A stretch of DNA of 64,000 nucleotides from Tanytarsus gracilentus (Eukaryota; Arthropoda; Insecta; Diptera; Chironomidae), in contig JAXRKN010000045.1 of NCBI GenBank assembly GCA_038502055.1, forward strand, positions 5,044,501 to 5,108,500. Reading direction: 5' to 3'. The notes beneath the pieces are model-generated. The model had not been told where the DNA came from, did no database searches, and saw nothing but the letters and a program-made list of their open reading frames with translations. The position numbers and the translations under genes are program-made. Shown here piece by piece: positions 22,194 to 36,600 of this stretch. Position 1 is the first letter of the stretch. Each line of letters opens with the position of its first letter.

Positions 22194-22355
22194 CCTGCGT
22201 GGGACATGAAAACCGTTGAAGCCGTAAATTTAAATAAAAGTATACTTTTTGTATACAATTGTCTATTGAAAATACGTTGAAGCCGAGATTTAAATTTTAT
22301 TTGTATGAGGATTTTTTGAATTTTAACGGTAACATTTGGTCATGTCCCACGCAGG
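22194..22355. mobile_element. MITE copy 2, same family
   Basis: The 162-base element shares nearly all its sequence and both ends with the copy at 21436, in the same orientation. It is flanked by GTTTTATG at 22186-22193 and 22356-22363. The different but perfect target duplications prove two separate insertions rather than a segmental copy. Ends are perfectly inverted over 16 bases. Confidence 0.87.
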
Positions 22356-24639
22356 GTTTTATGAATTTGATTACTGGAGGGGAAAGAGAGAAAAAAATAT
22401 TTGCGGATTCATTTTTCTTCATTTTGTTTTAGTATTTTTTTCATAAGCTCTTTCGTGCATGGATTATTATTTCGGTATATTCAAAATTGCTATATTTCAT
22501 TCTGTTACACATTTCATCATTTTTTATACACAATTCATTCGCTATAGAATACTTTTTCAAAATACAAATTCTGGTATGTGTGGTGGCATTAATTTTTTAA
22601 CGGCTATTTTAATTAATTTTTTTCAACTCAAAAAATTATTTTAAAAATTTTTATTTTTGCCAAAAAAAATCATTTACCCTCAAAAAATTTCAACTATCGC
22701 GCATAATTTTAATTTTTTAAAATTTCCTAATATTTTTGTCATTTTGAAAAAGGCAATAAGTGTTCTTAATTTCGTCACCCATCCATACTTTTCTCTTAAT
22801 TCATTAAGGTATTAAAATATATTCATTTTGTATTTTTCCATACGCAAACGACCCATAAAAAAGCTGAGAGAGAAAAAGCTCTGCGAGAAAAGGAAAAATT
22901 TCAAATGCATGTTTTTATTATCAGCTTCTTTATGCGATATTTTTTTCAAGTGGAGGACAGCAGTGTGTTTTTTAGAGAGGGGCAGCAATTGAAAAGCTAA
23001 TTAAGAAAATTGCATTGTAAAAAATTAGAGACAAGAGATAAAAAAATTAATTACTTTAGGTTTAATTTTCCAAGGATGTTTTAAAGATCAAGGGAAAGTA
23101 TTAAAAAAATTTGACCACTATATTAAAATAAGTCAATAAAATTAAATATATTTAATACCGAAACTCGATGGTCATTTGGACAGAAAACAGATAAATATTT
23201 TTTTCAACTTACAAATCTAATCAGAGAGCGACAAAAATTTACATAAAACTCAAGAATATAAAAAAAAATTTCAAAAGCTCATTTTTACTTTGCACAAACT
23301 TTGTCAATTTTTCAGCTCATTCCTGCGATTGACTTGCCACATGCTTAATAAATTAATATTTTCTTCTGCATTCGTTCTTATCTAAATTGGGAATTTTGTT
23401 CCATAGTACAATTTTTTAGTTATCCTTAACATTAATTTTCTTATCAACTAAAATTTCTATCATTTTTGCAGTCGCGTGAGCACTTTCTAAAGCTTTACAA
23501 AAGCTTTTCCTTATTATTCACTCAAGAAGCGACGACTCGAAGGTGCGAATGAAAATTTAATTTACATTTTTTGTAGATTAAATTTTCATTTGCAAAGTTT
23601 CACAAACAAAATTAATTCTTTTGCTGAGGAAAATTTGAAATTTCCTCGTTCTTAAAAGAAAGTAAAAGGTTTTTTAAATAATTTTCAGAATTTTACTCAA
23701 TGCTCTTTGGATGTTCGAAAACCGGGGTGAATTTTGAATGTTTTTTGTCCACCCGGTCGCATCTGGTTTGTTTAATTTATATTTTGGTGCTTTTTATCCC
23801 AGTGAGTAAAATTCACTGAGTCACACGTCAAAATATAAATGACTTTAATTACAAACCAGCCACCATCAATTACTAATTTTATTTTATTTTTTAATTATTC
23901 TCATCTAGTAGCAAAAAGGACTTTTTTGTGTAACAATTTTTATCCGACGCATTTATTTTTTTTTAAGTAGAATGAATTTTTTTATATGCAGCAACTCTAT
24001 AAACTTATATACTCGGATGATTTTTTAATAACTTTTATGTTGTCTTTCGTCGGCAGTTATTTAACATTTTTTAATACACATTTATGTTCATAGTTTTAAC
24101 GCGAGATTTCTGTATTCATTTACAAAGCATTAAAAGGTGTTTTTTCTGATTTTTCTGAACACAAATTTTCATGGTTTTGAAGTTAATGGTTATGGTCATC
24201 GTTGACAGAAGTTTTTACAGATTTGAAGTTTAAAATTCACAAAATTCTTTGTCAACTTTATGACCAAGTCTCGAGGAAATGAGAAGTTTTGAGTGAAAGT
24301 TAATTTTAGATCTTGATAAATTTCTCATCAAACTCAAAACCTTCTAAAATTAATATCAAATAAGCTGATAGATTGTGAAATGACACTGAGGGTGCAGTTT
24401 AAATATTTTTTCGCTTGCGATTTTTCGATATGTGTTCCTTTCAATGCCTTCGAAGTTCATTATAGCGATTTTAAAAGGGGGTTGATTTTTGAAAATAAAA
24501 TTTTCAGTAATAGCAAGAAGATTTAAGACTTTTTTTGCTACCTAAAATTTTCTCATTCACACACGCGATTCGTTGGCGTCTGACTTGACATTAAACTTCT
24601 CTTGTTATGCCGCGCGGATCGATAACTTTGTTGTTCTAT

Positions 24640-27600
24640 TTAAATCATGAGAATGGAGGCGAGGAGCAGCATGAATGGTGTTGATAGAAGAGAGCTTGAA
24701 GTGGCTGTCGAGTAGGTAACACGTATGTCGCTCTCTTCAACAAATGGACGATCAATCACGTGGATTATTCCATTGGTACAAATCACATCAGCACGGAACA
24801 CATTAATCTTTTTGTTATTCCAGGTTATCGAGTATCCTGCAAAAAGGGGGAGAGAGAAAAATATATTGAGATTAGTTAGAGATTTATTTATTGAGTACCC
24901 ATAGAAATTTGATTGGTTTACATAGATGTGAAGTTGGGGAAATTTTATTATTGAATTTCCTAAAAAACCATTTGTTAAAAATTTGAATAGTCAAGTCAAA
25001 AAAATTTAAATAATATTTAGCAGACACTAAACTTTTGTGATTACAATTTAAATATATAACGGAGCTATAATTTTTACCAACGTTTTTAGTAAAAAGCTTT
25101 CATTAAAAAAATTTCAACCAACTTCAATTTTTTTTAAATTAAAATTTTAATAAATCCGCACTACTGTGAATAATTTTGAGTTCTTGTGAAATAAATCAAT
25201 TTAAAGCTTTAATATTAAGCTTTTTTCATCGTGAAATTCAGTGAGAAAATAACACGTAATGGTTATGTGCTAAGAATGTGGTGAAAATCGACTAAAAATA
25301 TGGTGCAAAGTGATATCTTTTTTTTCTTGGGTGCTAATAACGATTCCATAAACGTTCACGTGTTGTAAATGTGGCTCGAAATATGTAATATGAGCAAATG
25401 TGTGTAATGCGAAAGCTTTTCCGAGGAAAAAAAATAATTTCTGCCAATCAATCACAACTTTTTATCTATTTTTTCTTGGATAATCATAAAGCATGCCAAT
25501 AAAGAAATTGTGGATGGGGATGGCACACATATTGATATTACGGAGATCTCTTAATGAATTGTTTATCTTCTCATGTCATGGTCATCATCACCATCATCAT
25601 CGGTTGTAGATACTCTCAGCATGATAATCAAAATGTATCAATGAACGTTAGGAGAGAAAAGTTTATCGGAGAAAATGTATTGAAAAAATTCCCTTGCGAG
25701 AAAAATGCAATTGAAAGTTAATTGAATTTTCAATAAGATCAAATAGTTTTTATTCTTGCTGGATTATTCAAAAATGGTTTAGAAAATTTAAAATTTTGCC
25801 TAAAGTTCTCCACAAAACCAAAAAATCACTAAGAGTTCATGTTGAGGGTAAATTGCCATCATAAAAGTTTTATTAATTTATTAATAGCCACATTCAATGT
25901 GAGAGTGGTATTCAGACGAGATCGAAGCTTATTACCAGTGAAATTCAATAAACGACAGAATTTCATTCGTTGAATGGGAAATACACATAAAAGAGGCTTA
26001 AGGACATTCACAATAATGGTAATGGAAATCAATTTAACACATGCAGAGCAAAATTTAAATTCTTCATCAAAATTCTTGTTGATAATTTGGAGTGATTTTG
26101 TATGTTTTTGACATAATTGTTCATGTTTGTTTGTACAGTGAGTGTTTTGTGAATATGCCGCACATTGATTAGAGAGAGAGGATGTCACATGTTATCAAAA
26201 TATTATGAAACAAGAGCTCTTCGGGTCATCTCACATTACATAAATAATATTTTTAGAATGTGCGTAAGGTAAAATAAGGTAGTTATGGGTTAGTATCATT
26301 GATGAAGACAAACATAATGGAGAAATAATCACATGGACGAACATGCTTTACTGTCTTCCTTCGAAAAAAATTAATTTTGAGCTGAAAATTTATTTAATTT
26401 CCGAAGTGAGACATCAACAAAAAAATCTACTTTTAATTTAATTTAGTCTTGATTTAAAAAATTTGTGAAATTCTCTATAAAAGCATGAAAAAATTGTATA
26501 ATAAAAAAAAGGGTAGACAATGGCACAGTTGGGACTTGATTGAGGGTGGTCATTTTTTCTTAATGGGTGTTTTGTTCAATTTTAGAGATCAACACAGCGA
26601 GTGAGAGATTTTTATTGTTTTGCTTACCGGGACGAAACTCACTATACGAATAATCATCCTCCGCTAGATAAAAATTTTAGGCAACATTATCAAAAGTGTC
26701 ATCAAATCACAAAGAAAATTTCTTTTTGCTTCATAAAATTGAGTTCATGCCAAAAAGAAAGAAACTGAGATTTATGGCAAGAGAATGACCCCGAAAAAAA
26801 AGCTTAAAACTCACAAAAGGGACATCATCAAAGGCATCGCAAAGGTTAATTCGATAAACTTTTTTTCTCTCATACAAAATGCCGGAAAATTTTCCTCTTT
26901 TGTGATTCATGGCCATCGTTTGTTTATCGGAGCCTTTTTCAAATATAAATTTAGAGCAAATTATATTAATGACCCAAAATGAGAATTTAAATACAGAATG
27001 AGTTATTTTAGGGATGCTCTTAATTAATCTCTGTGTTTTCTCTTTTTTTTACACGTTGTGGGGTTTTACGGTGTTTTTTAACGGTCAAAAGGATCGTTCG
27101 TGAAGGTGAGATAAACGACCGTAATTATTATTGAGTACAACTGGTTGAGAGGGATCAAGAAGTTGAGATGAATTTCCACGAAGAGGTTAAATAAATTATT
27201 TAATCAGTTTAAATTTTTCTTTCTATTTTTAATTTTTCTTGTGTGGTCTTTTTAACTATAGGATTAAAGTAACAAAAACGAATTTTAAACGGTATTTTAA
27301 ACTTCAAATTTTACGAGAGAAAATTGAGCGAGTTCTGAAGTTTGTCCTTAAAAGTTTATTGTACTAAAATAGATATTTAATTTTGAGTAAATTTTAATTG
27401 ATGATGAAAAAAGACGAAAAACTCTCAACCGCAAAATTCTCTTATTTGACATTAAACAAAAAAAAAACTTTAAGCATCAGAGAATTTAATCATCAGTTTC
27501 AATATTTGCATCACGCTTCAGCTTCAGCATAAACTCAATTTTATATCAAAATGAAGCCCTCAAATCCAAATTTGAATAAAAAACTTTATCAAAGAAAAGC

Positions 27601-30600
27601 TACTAGAAAAAAGAAGTTAAGGAAAATATTCTGTCTTTAAAAATGTGTGTGATTATGGGGTAACATGTGTGTGATGATGATGATGGCAAACAAATTCCGT
27701 TATAAAAAATTTCCTCAAGTGTAAAAGAAAGATTTTTCTCTATTTTTCAATGAGTAACAAAATGTGATTGTAAGTTTCCTTTTGTACGTTTAAAAGAAGG
27801 CAAAAAAGAGTTCGTTTCACTTGTTAAATAATTGAGAGAGTGTTTGCTGTCTATGTACATGAGTGACCTCACTCAAAGACGGAGGTAAATATGAAATTTT
27901 TTATCTTCTCGTGTCAGTGAGATCGTAAATCAAACGTCAGAAGGAAGGAAGAGTTTGTGGAAAATCATTCTTGTAACAAAGTCGAAAAGGTAAAGAAGAA
28001 AAAATAAATAGAAGAAAGAGAAAAAGATGTGTTGAGGTTCGTATCATCGAGAGAAAAGAAATGAAAAAGAATAAGGAGTGAGCAGGAAAAAATTCGCTAG
28101 CAAGACGTGCCAGATGGAAAGTTAACAACTTACGTTTATCATGCTCGGAGATGCGAATCTTCAGTTGGTCACGCACGGTGTTGAGAATGAGTGCGTCATT
28201 TGCCACTGACATATTCTTTAAATCAGACATCGAGTAAATGCGATCGCTCACAATCAAATGACGCTCGAGAATTGAATTTGCCTAATTTTGTTGGAGAGAA
28301 GAAAGAGAGAAAATTAGATACAAAAAGAGCTTAAGAAAGTTAACTTATTTGAGTAAAAGCTTTTGTTAGTTTTTTGAAATAATTTTTTTACAAAAGCCTT
28401 AAATAAGATTTTTTTTATATAATTAAAAGCTTTAATAAAACTCTTAAAAAGCTTTTATCAAAATCTACCACTTACACCCATAAAAATCAAATCCTCATAA
28501 CACTTACATGATAGCTAAAGTCGGGCATGAAAAGCTTCTTATAGACGGATGGAAATTCATTCTCCAAGCTCTTCCAGGCTCTATCGCGCGGCACAAAGTA
28601 CGTGAAGCGAGCAGTTGTAGCATTTAATTGCTCGTTAAATCTATTGCGTGTACCGAGCCACAATGTATCGCTAATAAAAAAAGGCGAAAGAAAAATTTCA
28701 AAAATATTTATCGCACAAACGTGACGCCATTGTGTAATGATGTACTTACTTTAACATCGGATCAGACTGTAATTTCTCTAAGACCGATGTATAAGGAACG
28801 CCTAAAACGTGGTCAATGATGTGTACGAAGCCATTGGTTGCGGCAATGTCAGACTGAATAATTGTTGCATTAACTCCGCCGCCTTCAACCGTAATCGTTT
28901 TATTGTCACCATGATTTAGGATATTAAAGTAAAGGAACTTCTTGTCGACATGCGTTGGAACTTGAATGATCTAGATTTAAGGGGATTCAAAAAGGGATTT
29001 TCTCTTATCATTTCAACCCAAATAAATTTAGCCTTTTTTCTAAACACATACTTGATTTTGACTAGAGCGTATCTTATCTGCACTGTAACGGTCGCTGACG
29101 AGATGCAAATTCAAGATTTCCCTCATTTTTTGTTTGTTCCTAGAAAGCAGATGAAACGTATTAGATAAATTTGTTATGTTGGTTTTTAGTCTCATGGAGA
29201 GCTTTTTCAAATGGGATGTTGAGTACTGTCGGTGGACATGAGATTATAAAAACAGGAGACAGTAATTAATTTTTTACAATCGATTTTGATGCCACTCAAC
29301 AGTAACTCAAATTACTTCTCTACAACTATGTGCAGAATTTAGGTCTTTTGCGCAAAATACAAAGAGTAAATTTTGATTTGCATGCAAGAGATTTTTATTG
29401 ATAGAGGATGTAAACAACAGAGACACAATTACTGCTGTTCACTTCACTCTATCAGCATGTATTCAGTCCCAATTTTTGTTGATTTGCGGTTTCTTTGGAC
29501 ATTCATTAAAAAGCTTTTCTCAGTGTGATGATGTTGTGCTGGCTATAGGACTAAATATCTGTGTTCCATTCTACTTCATTTATATTTTTTTTCGGATGTC
29601 CAACATAATAACATTTCATTCTTCTACTTACTCCATATTGAATGGATCACTTTGAGGGATATGTTGGATGAATGGAGAGAAAGCGGTAGGGAAGGATGAA
29701 AAAGCACAACACAAAAAAAGAGAGAAAGAGACGAGGAGGCCACAAGTGGTTATTTTATCAAAAGAGAAAAAGGACACAAAAAAGTTGTTAAATTGTAGGT
29801 TAAGAGAGAAAGAAGAGGAAATGGTAATAATGATGATGATGTTGTTGTGTCGGAGGACATCAAAGGAAGAAGGCAAATTTACTTTATAAAAGAGCATTGT
29901 GTGTAATTTTTAATGGACGAAATGTCTGTGTCAGTTTTGCAGTTTTAAGCTCTGAGGTAGAGATAAAAGGGAATTTTTTAATTGTTGCAGGATTAAATAA
30001 TTTAAGACGAGATGAGAGCTTTGTTTACTCAACATTTGGACAGAGGAAAAAATTAATATTCAAAATTAAAATGTCTTTCACGATTCTTCATGCGATTTTT
30101 AAATCACGGCAATAAAATCTTCTTCCTAACTTTTTTAACCTAATTTTTCCCACATTAATTAACTTTTAACATCAAAAATTTTGTAAAGCAAATCTTGTGA
30201 CCAGATGGAACGTGAAATAATAAATTTTAATTTAACATCATAATGAGATTACAACGAAGAGAGAGTTTGGGATAAAATTTATGGAACTCGTTGACAGATG
30301 AAAAAGTTTAAAGGTCGTTAAAATTTATGAAACTTACCCAATGAGATTTCTGACTTCAGGACGATTCCATGCCTCGTTACTTGGTGCAAAGAGAGTCACA
30401 TCGCGCATTGAGTTAATGGCTGTCATGAATTCACCTCCAACGTCCATGATGACTTCGTAGAATTTATAAAGTGGCCCGTCTTCTTTCTCCTGCATTAACA
30501 GAGAAAATTTAATAACATTGAATTAATAAAATATCACTTAAAATTCCACTTTGAATTTCGAGTTAGTTTCTTTAAAAATTCTAAAAATCAAAACACAAAA

Positions 30601-33600
30601 ATAATTCTAATGCAAGGTCTTACGAAAGAAAGTTAGTAAATCCAATTTCCATTCATTTTTATTTACAGAAAAGTGAGAGAAAGAAATCAAAAGACAAACG
30701 CGGTCCAAGTTAGGCACATGACTGTCGGTTGTGGAAGAACAAGACTTGACAAAAAAACTTTTGTAAATCTCGATGCGGTGCAGAGTTGATAAAATTTAAG
30801 GTTATGTTATAAAAATTTAACGGCTTTGATAATTTTAATTTTTTCCAACGTTAAAATTTAAGAAAATTTTTCTATTTTTGAAAAATAAATTCAATTCTGA
30901 CCTAAATCATGTTCATCCACATTCGAGCGACAGAGGTGAGATTGTTTAAAAAGTATTTTTTTTTGCTTTCAACGAAAAGCTTCTTTCTTTCGCTTCAATC
31001 CTAGCCTACGTGACCGTAGAACTATTAAATCAGGAAAATAAACGTGTTTTCCATTTCTCTTCACGTCCTTTTTTTCTTATTTTATATTTTTTTTTTCTTA
31101 TCACATTCAAAAAAGTCTATTTGTGAAAAATCTACAAAACAATGTGTGGACACGTGGTTATGAATATATTTAATAATTTTTTAAATATATTCAATTTATT
31201 TTTTCAAATTTATTGAATTTTTTCATAATTTAAAGTTCAATTTTTCTACAAATGCAGGCTTTTTTTAACTTTTATCTTTCATTCTCAGTTGATGCGGAAT
31301 TCTCTCAAAGGAATGTACAACAGCAGCAGACAAAAATACACGAAAACATATTTCAGAAGCACATGCATGAACTGGATGATGATTAGATTTTAAATACATG
31401 ATATGTGATTCGGAATGTTCATTTCTGTGTGTTTGTGAGTATGTATCAAAAAAATAGAGCAGAGGCAGGCGTCAGTCGATTTTAGTGGTTTAGTCTAAAG
31501 TAAAATTTTCACATTCAAATTTCATTAGACGGTGAAAGAATTTTGAAATGTAATCCCTTGCCTTATGATGGTTGTTGCTGGTCCTTATTTCAGTGCTCGA
31601 TTGTGGATAATATCTTTTTTCCATTGTCTGCAAGTAAAATTGTTCACATTTTCCTCTCGATCACAAAAATCTTTTTGTTGCAAAGATTTTCGAGAACTTA
31701 ATTTGAATTTTTTTACAGACAATCGAGATGATTACGAAGAATATTAAATATACATAAGACGAGTTGTTGGAGGGAGAAAATGAGATTTGAGAAGAGATGA
31801 AAGAAATTTTACATTTTAGGCTTCTGATTTTTAGACTTTTTAAATCCCAAACATAGACACAGGAAGAAACTGTTCAAATTTGAATTCTTTCATGAGTGAT
31901 TTTAAAAATTTAAGTTCAGTTTAATTTAAATTTTACTCTTTAAAAAATTCAAGACTACAAAATTAGAATTCACGAGATTTAAATCCCACAAAGTCGTTAA
32001 ATTATTCACCAGCGATAGCTCTTAATAGCAGTGGTATTAAATGGCATTTTCTCATGCTCTAAATTCACACTAATTTTCGTTTAATGTTATATAAATTTTC
32101 CTTGAAAAAAACATAAAGAAAATTTCACCTCTTCCCATTCAGAAGTGCCTTGAAATATTATAATTACAGGGATCTAAAGAATTTGCCATATCTTCTTTCT
32201 AACGTCCATTTAGCATGAAAATGAAAGCTTTACAAAAAACGCAAATTTATCGTCCAGAGAGAAAGGAAGTTGATTTTGTTAATTGCCTCTAACCATAAGG
32301 CACATTTGCTCTGTTTCGCCACCCATGCAAGACACTTTTTTACACATTGCAACGGAAGATTAATTTTTTCTAACCGCCTGCGACATTTTCTGCTCATTAA
32401 AGTAGGAGAGTTTATATCAAATGTCTTGAACTTTTCTTCCTGCCACATGTCGCACTACGCATTTTTCTTTCTTCTTTTGTTCACCCTCAGATTAAATTTT
32501 GTTTGACTTTTTTTTGTCTTCATAAAATGGCCAGTAATGGAGTGAGAGGCGATAGAAAGCGTGATATGGAATTCTAATAAGTTCATAGAGAGACTTTTTT
32601 AGGTTTGACTTCGAGGCTGATCCTATTTGCCGACAAAGAAATGTGAGATGATTTTTAAATTGGATTTTAAGTTTTTTTTTGTTTTTTCTTGAGGGTTTTA
32701 AGTGAGATTTGAACTTGATTCCTAAAGCTTATGAAAAAATTGTAGTATTTTTTGCAAAAATAGAGAGGAAAACTTTTAAAAATATTTTAAACGCTGTTTA
32801 TGAAATAAAAATATTTTTCTTTTTAAAAATATTCAAAGTCACTCACTCAAAAATTCTAAGAACAATTTCTAACTTTCTACTTCACATCCGATCTTTTCAT
32901 CCTCATCTAAATAAATAAATTCACCATGATTACAGATCAGAATCAGAGTGTGTGACATAAATTCCTCATGATATACTTTCTCTATTAATAATTTTCTTTG
33001 ACACTGAAGTGTGAAATTTTGTGTGAAAAACAAAAAAGTCTCGATGATTTATGATGTGCGTTAAAACTTGTTCACTTGAGTGAAAATGAGGGGTGGAAAG
33101 GAAAATATAACAAATGATGACGATTTAATGTCATCACAATTTATGAAATCTTCTCACATATTCTATGCATACATAAAAGCCATGCGAATAAATTTTCATC
33201 CCCCCGATCGATAATGTGCACTTTATTTCAATGGAGAAAGAAACAAAAGGGAAGAAAAAAAAATATGAAGCATCATCTTGGTCATAAGCGCCTCTTAAGG
33301 AAAAACCAGAGATAATCTTCATGGCCAAGGAGAATGACAGAGAATAAAAATGTCATGCTGCATAATCGTTTTTTTCTTCATCTCTCGAATCGAGGTCGAA
33401 ATTCGCAAAATGAATGTTGTGAATGAGTCAAGGAATGCTGTGAATGACTGAATGAGGTAATCTTGTGGAAAATTTGCTTATGTTTCGATGAATTTCAAAA
33501 TTATGATGAGTCATTCGTGGCTTTGATTAGCTGTGAATGACAAATGAGGAGCTCGGATGGAAATTTAGTAAATCCAGAAAAGTTTCAATGTGCAAAATTT

Positions 33601-36600
33601 AGAGTTTAACGGCTTTTACAAATTTAAATCAGATTTTTGCTAAATTATTGATTCTCATAATCCAGCAATAAAAAATTCATTGCAATTTTTAAAACATAGA
33701 AAAAATTCAATGAATTAAAATTTAATTTATCATTTCCTCAATTTTGTGGGTGTCAATTACAAAGATAAACTTTTAATTGAATCTCACTTGAAAGAAAATT
33801 AAGAGATGCGCAAGCAATAAATTAACATAAATTCAGTCTAATAAGGAAGGCGGGCAGGCAAACAAGCAAAAAGTAATTAACGTCATTCATACTTACATTG
33901 ATAAACTTCACAAAAATTATTGATATAATTTCGGTTTTTTTGGTGATGGTTGGGGTAAGAAGATTTAAAAGAGAGAGATTGATAGATGACCGTACAATAG
34001 AGGCCATAAATATTGAGATTGATGGGCAAAATAGAGAGGGGGAAGAGTCATAACCAACATGTCGTACATAATTCATTTGAATTGGTTTTTAATAATTGAT
34101 TTTTATGTGCGAGCATCCATCATATTAATAAAGAGAAGAAGAAATTTAATTTAATTTTTGTCCATATTGACGTCGGAATGGTTTATCACAAAAAATGGAA
34201 GAAGAAAACGATAAAAAAGGGAGAGAAAAAGAAGAATAAAAAGAGAATTTTTCATTAGTAAATTTCCTTTCTTCTTCTTTAGAAATTTCTCTAAAGTTTT
34301 CTCTTATCAGCTATTTGTTCGAGTGCGGACATTTAAGATTTTTTAAAATGTAAACAAATAATTTTCAATTTCTCCTCAAATGTCCGCACGTGGCTTTATT
34401 GCAAATAAATTTAATTAAAGTCAAATAACTGTGTGCAGTTTTCTTGCAAACTAGACAAAATAAATTTTTTACTCTCCTTTACTTAAAATCAAGATGATTG
34501 CAATTGGAATGAAGGACATTGTTGTTAAAGGATCTTAATGGAATGTTTTTTATTCCAATGACTGTAATTTCATCATGAAGAACAGGAATTAAATTACAAA
34601 GTAAAACTTTGAGGCTTTTTCTATGAGGAATTTGATAACAAGGCTACTAAAAGTTTTTAGGGGGCTTTTGTGGTTTTGGTTCTTAAGATTTTACGTTATG
34701 GTTTTCTCGAGAGATTAAAATATTTTCATGCAAACCATTTTTTTATGGATTCTATTTTTTTTTAAATTTTGTCTTAATTTGAGTTCAAGCAGTTGAAATT
34801 TCAGCAAAAAAATATTCTGTGAAAATTTTGTTCAACAAAATATTTACAAATTTTAAAATTTGAGAAAAAATCCAGGAATTTTTTGTTCTGAATTTTAAGT
34901 TTTTACATTTCATTCCTAGAAAATTTCAAAGCAGTCTAAGCCATATTTTATTGAGTTTAAAGTTCCTGTCTTTCATGATTCATCTATTTTTTCTTGTTTT
35001 ATGTTTTTGACTTGAGATTGAAATAATAAAAGGTGAAATGTTTTACAAACTAAAATATGAGCTTCGAGTAACAAAGCAAGGTGTGTTAAGGTGTATGTGG
35101 ATATTTGTGATTTGTCCTTTCAATTCAATTATAAAATCATGTCTTATCATGTTTTTCTACATGACGCCCTTAAGAGAAAGGTATTTTGTGAAAGTGATTT
35201 TGTATAAAAATTAATGAAGCTAAAATTAAACATAAAAAATTAACTTTTAAGTCATTCCGTGTCAAGTACTTTCATGTGAAATTATGAAACATTTATGAAC
35301 TGCTGCATTTTTATCATAACTTTATCTCAAATTATACCAATTCAATATTTTGCAAATTTAACAAAATTTTTGGTTATGTTGAAACTAATTTTAATTCACT
35401 TTTTTTCACCTAAAAAACTAAATTTTATATCAATAAATTTTGGGAAGTTATTTTTTCTTTCATGCAATTTTCTAATTTCATCCAATTTTATTTGTGGCTG
35501 AATTAATTTGAATGTGTGACTCTTTTATATCATGTGTGTCGCAAACATAAATAAATTGATTTTAAAACAATGTTTTGGGGCCGTTTAAAAATACCGCAAA
35601 ATTTTTTGGTTGAAATCAAATGAAAATATCCATTTTCGAACTGATCTGTATCATCCCCAAATGAATTAATTTTTGGAGGGTTTTTAATTAGTGTTGAGTT
35701 GAAAATTATTCATTATTTGATTTTCATTTAAAGGGACAAAACTATTCAGCGAAGAACTGAAAATTTATTCGTTTTTCATTTATGACTGTCAATATTTTCT
35801 ATGCATTAGCTTTAGTTAGGTTGAGCAGATTTTTTGAACAAAAACTTCAAACTGTGAAATTGGTCAGCTTAGCTCAATTTTATAAATTAGAATATATTTT
35901 ATAAAAAAAATCCGAAAACACAACCATATGTCCATTTTTAAATTAAAACTCTCAATAAATTTTCATTTATGTAAACGACACACCTTAAATTAAGGTCCTT
36001 AATGATATATGAGCTTTTAGTATGTAAGATATTAACTGTTAAAATACACGTCACAATAATAATCATGCAACAAAGCTAAGTGCAATAAATTTATAATTTA
36101 ATTCAACTCAAAAAACCAACATAAAAAGCCAAGGAATAAGAAAATGGAACATAAAAAATTTAATTATCACCACAAACGAAATTTAATAAACAAAAAATTT
36201 CAACATGATTAAAAAGCATTTTGTGTTACTGAAAAGGAGAAAACAAGATGGAAAGAAAAACTTTTTCATATATAAAAAAATTAATTTTCTGATTACCTTG
36301 AAAGACTGTTGAGTTACAGTTGATTAATATGAAAGAATTTGTAATTTTTTTGTAACCCCCCAGAGACGAGAGCGTGGAAAGAGTTTTTGTGTTAACATTT
36401 TTTATGAAATTTTTCATACACAAATAAAAAAAATTTGTATGTTGATGAGTTGATATGTTGGAGTTTTTTCATATATGTAAAGAAAAGAGAAAATAAATAA
36501 GAAAAAAATATAAATTGTTATGTCGTTTATGTTTTTAAACCCTGAAGTTTTTCCACATTCGTGGCATCTCACAAAATTATAATTTAAATTTTTTAAAACT

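Larger units (their letters stand above)
20489..24639. other. Intergenic between Lon and Fasciclin I
   Basis: Low-complexity A/T DNA with long T runs (e.g. around 21762-21803). Apart from the two MITEs described separately, no gene or RNA was found. A pyrimidine/purine asymmetry is obvious but not assignable. Confidence 0.5.
30490..36296 (-). other. Fas1 large intron between micro-exon and exon 7
   Basis: A 5.8-kb intron within FAS1 domain 2/3. It contains a possible second 9-base micro-exon at 33905-33897 and a hairpin at 34323-34389. Otherwise only A/T-rich sequence is seen. Confidence 0.45.
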
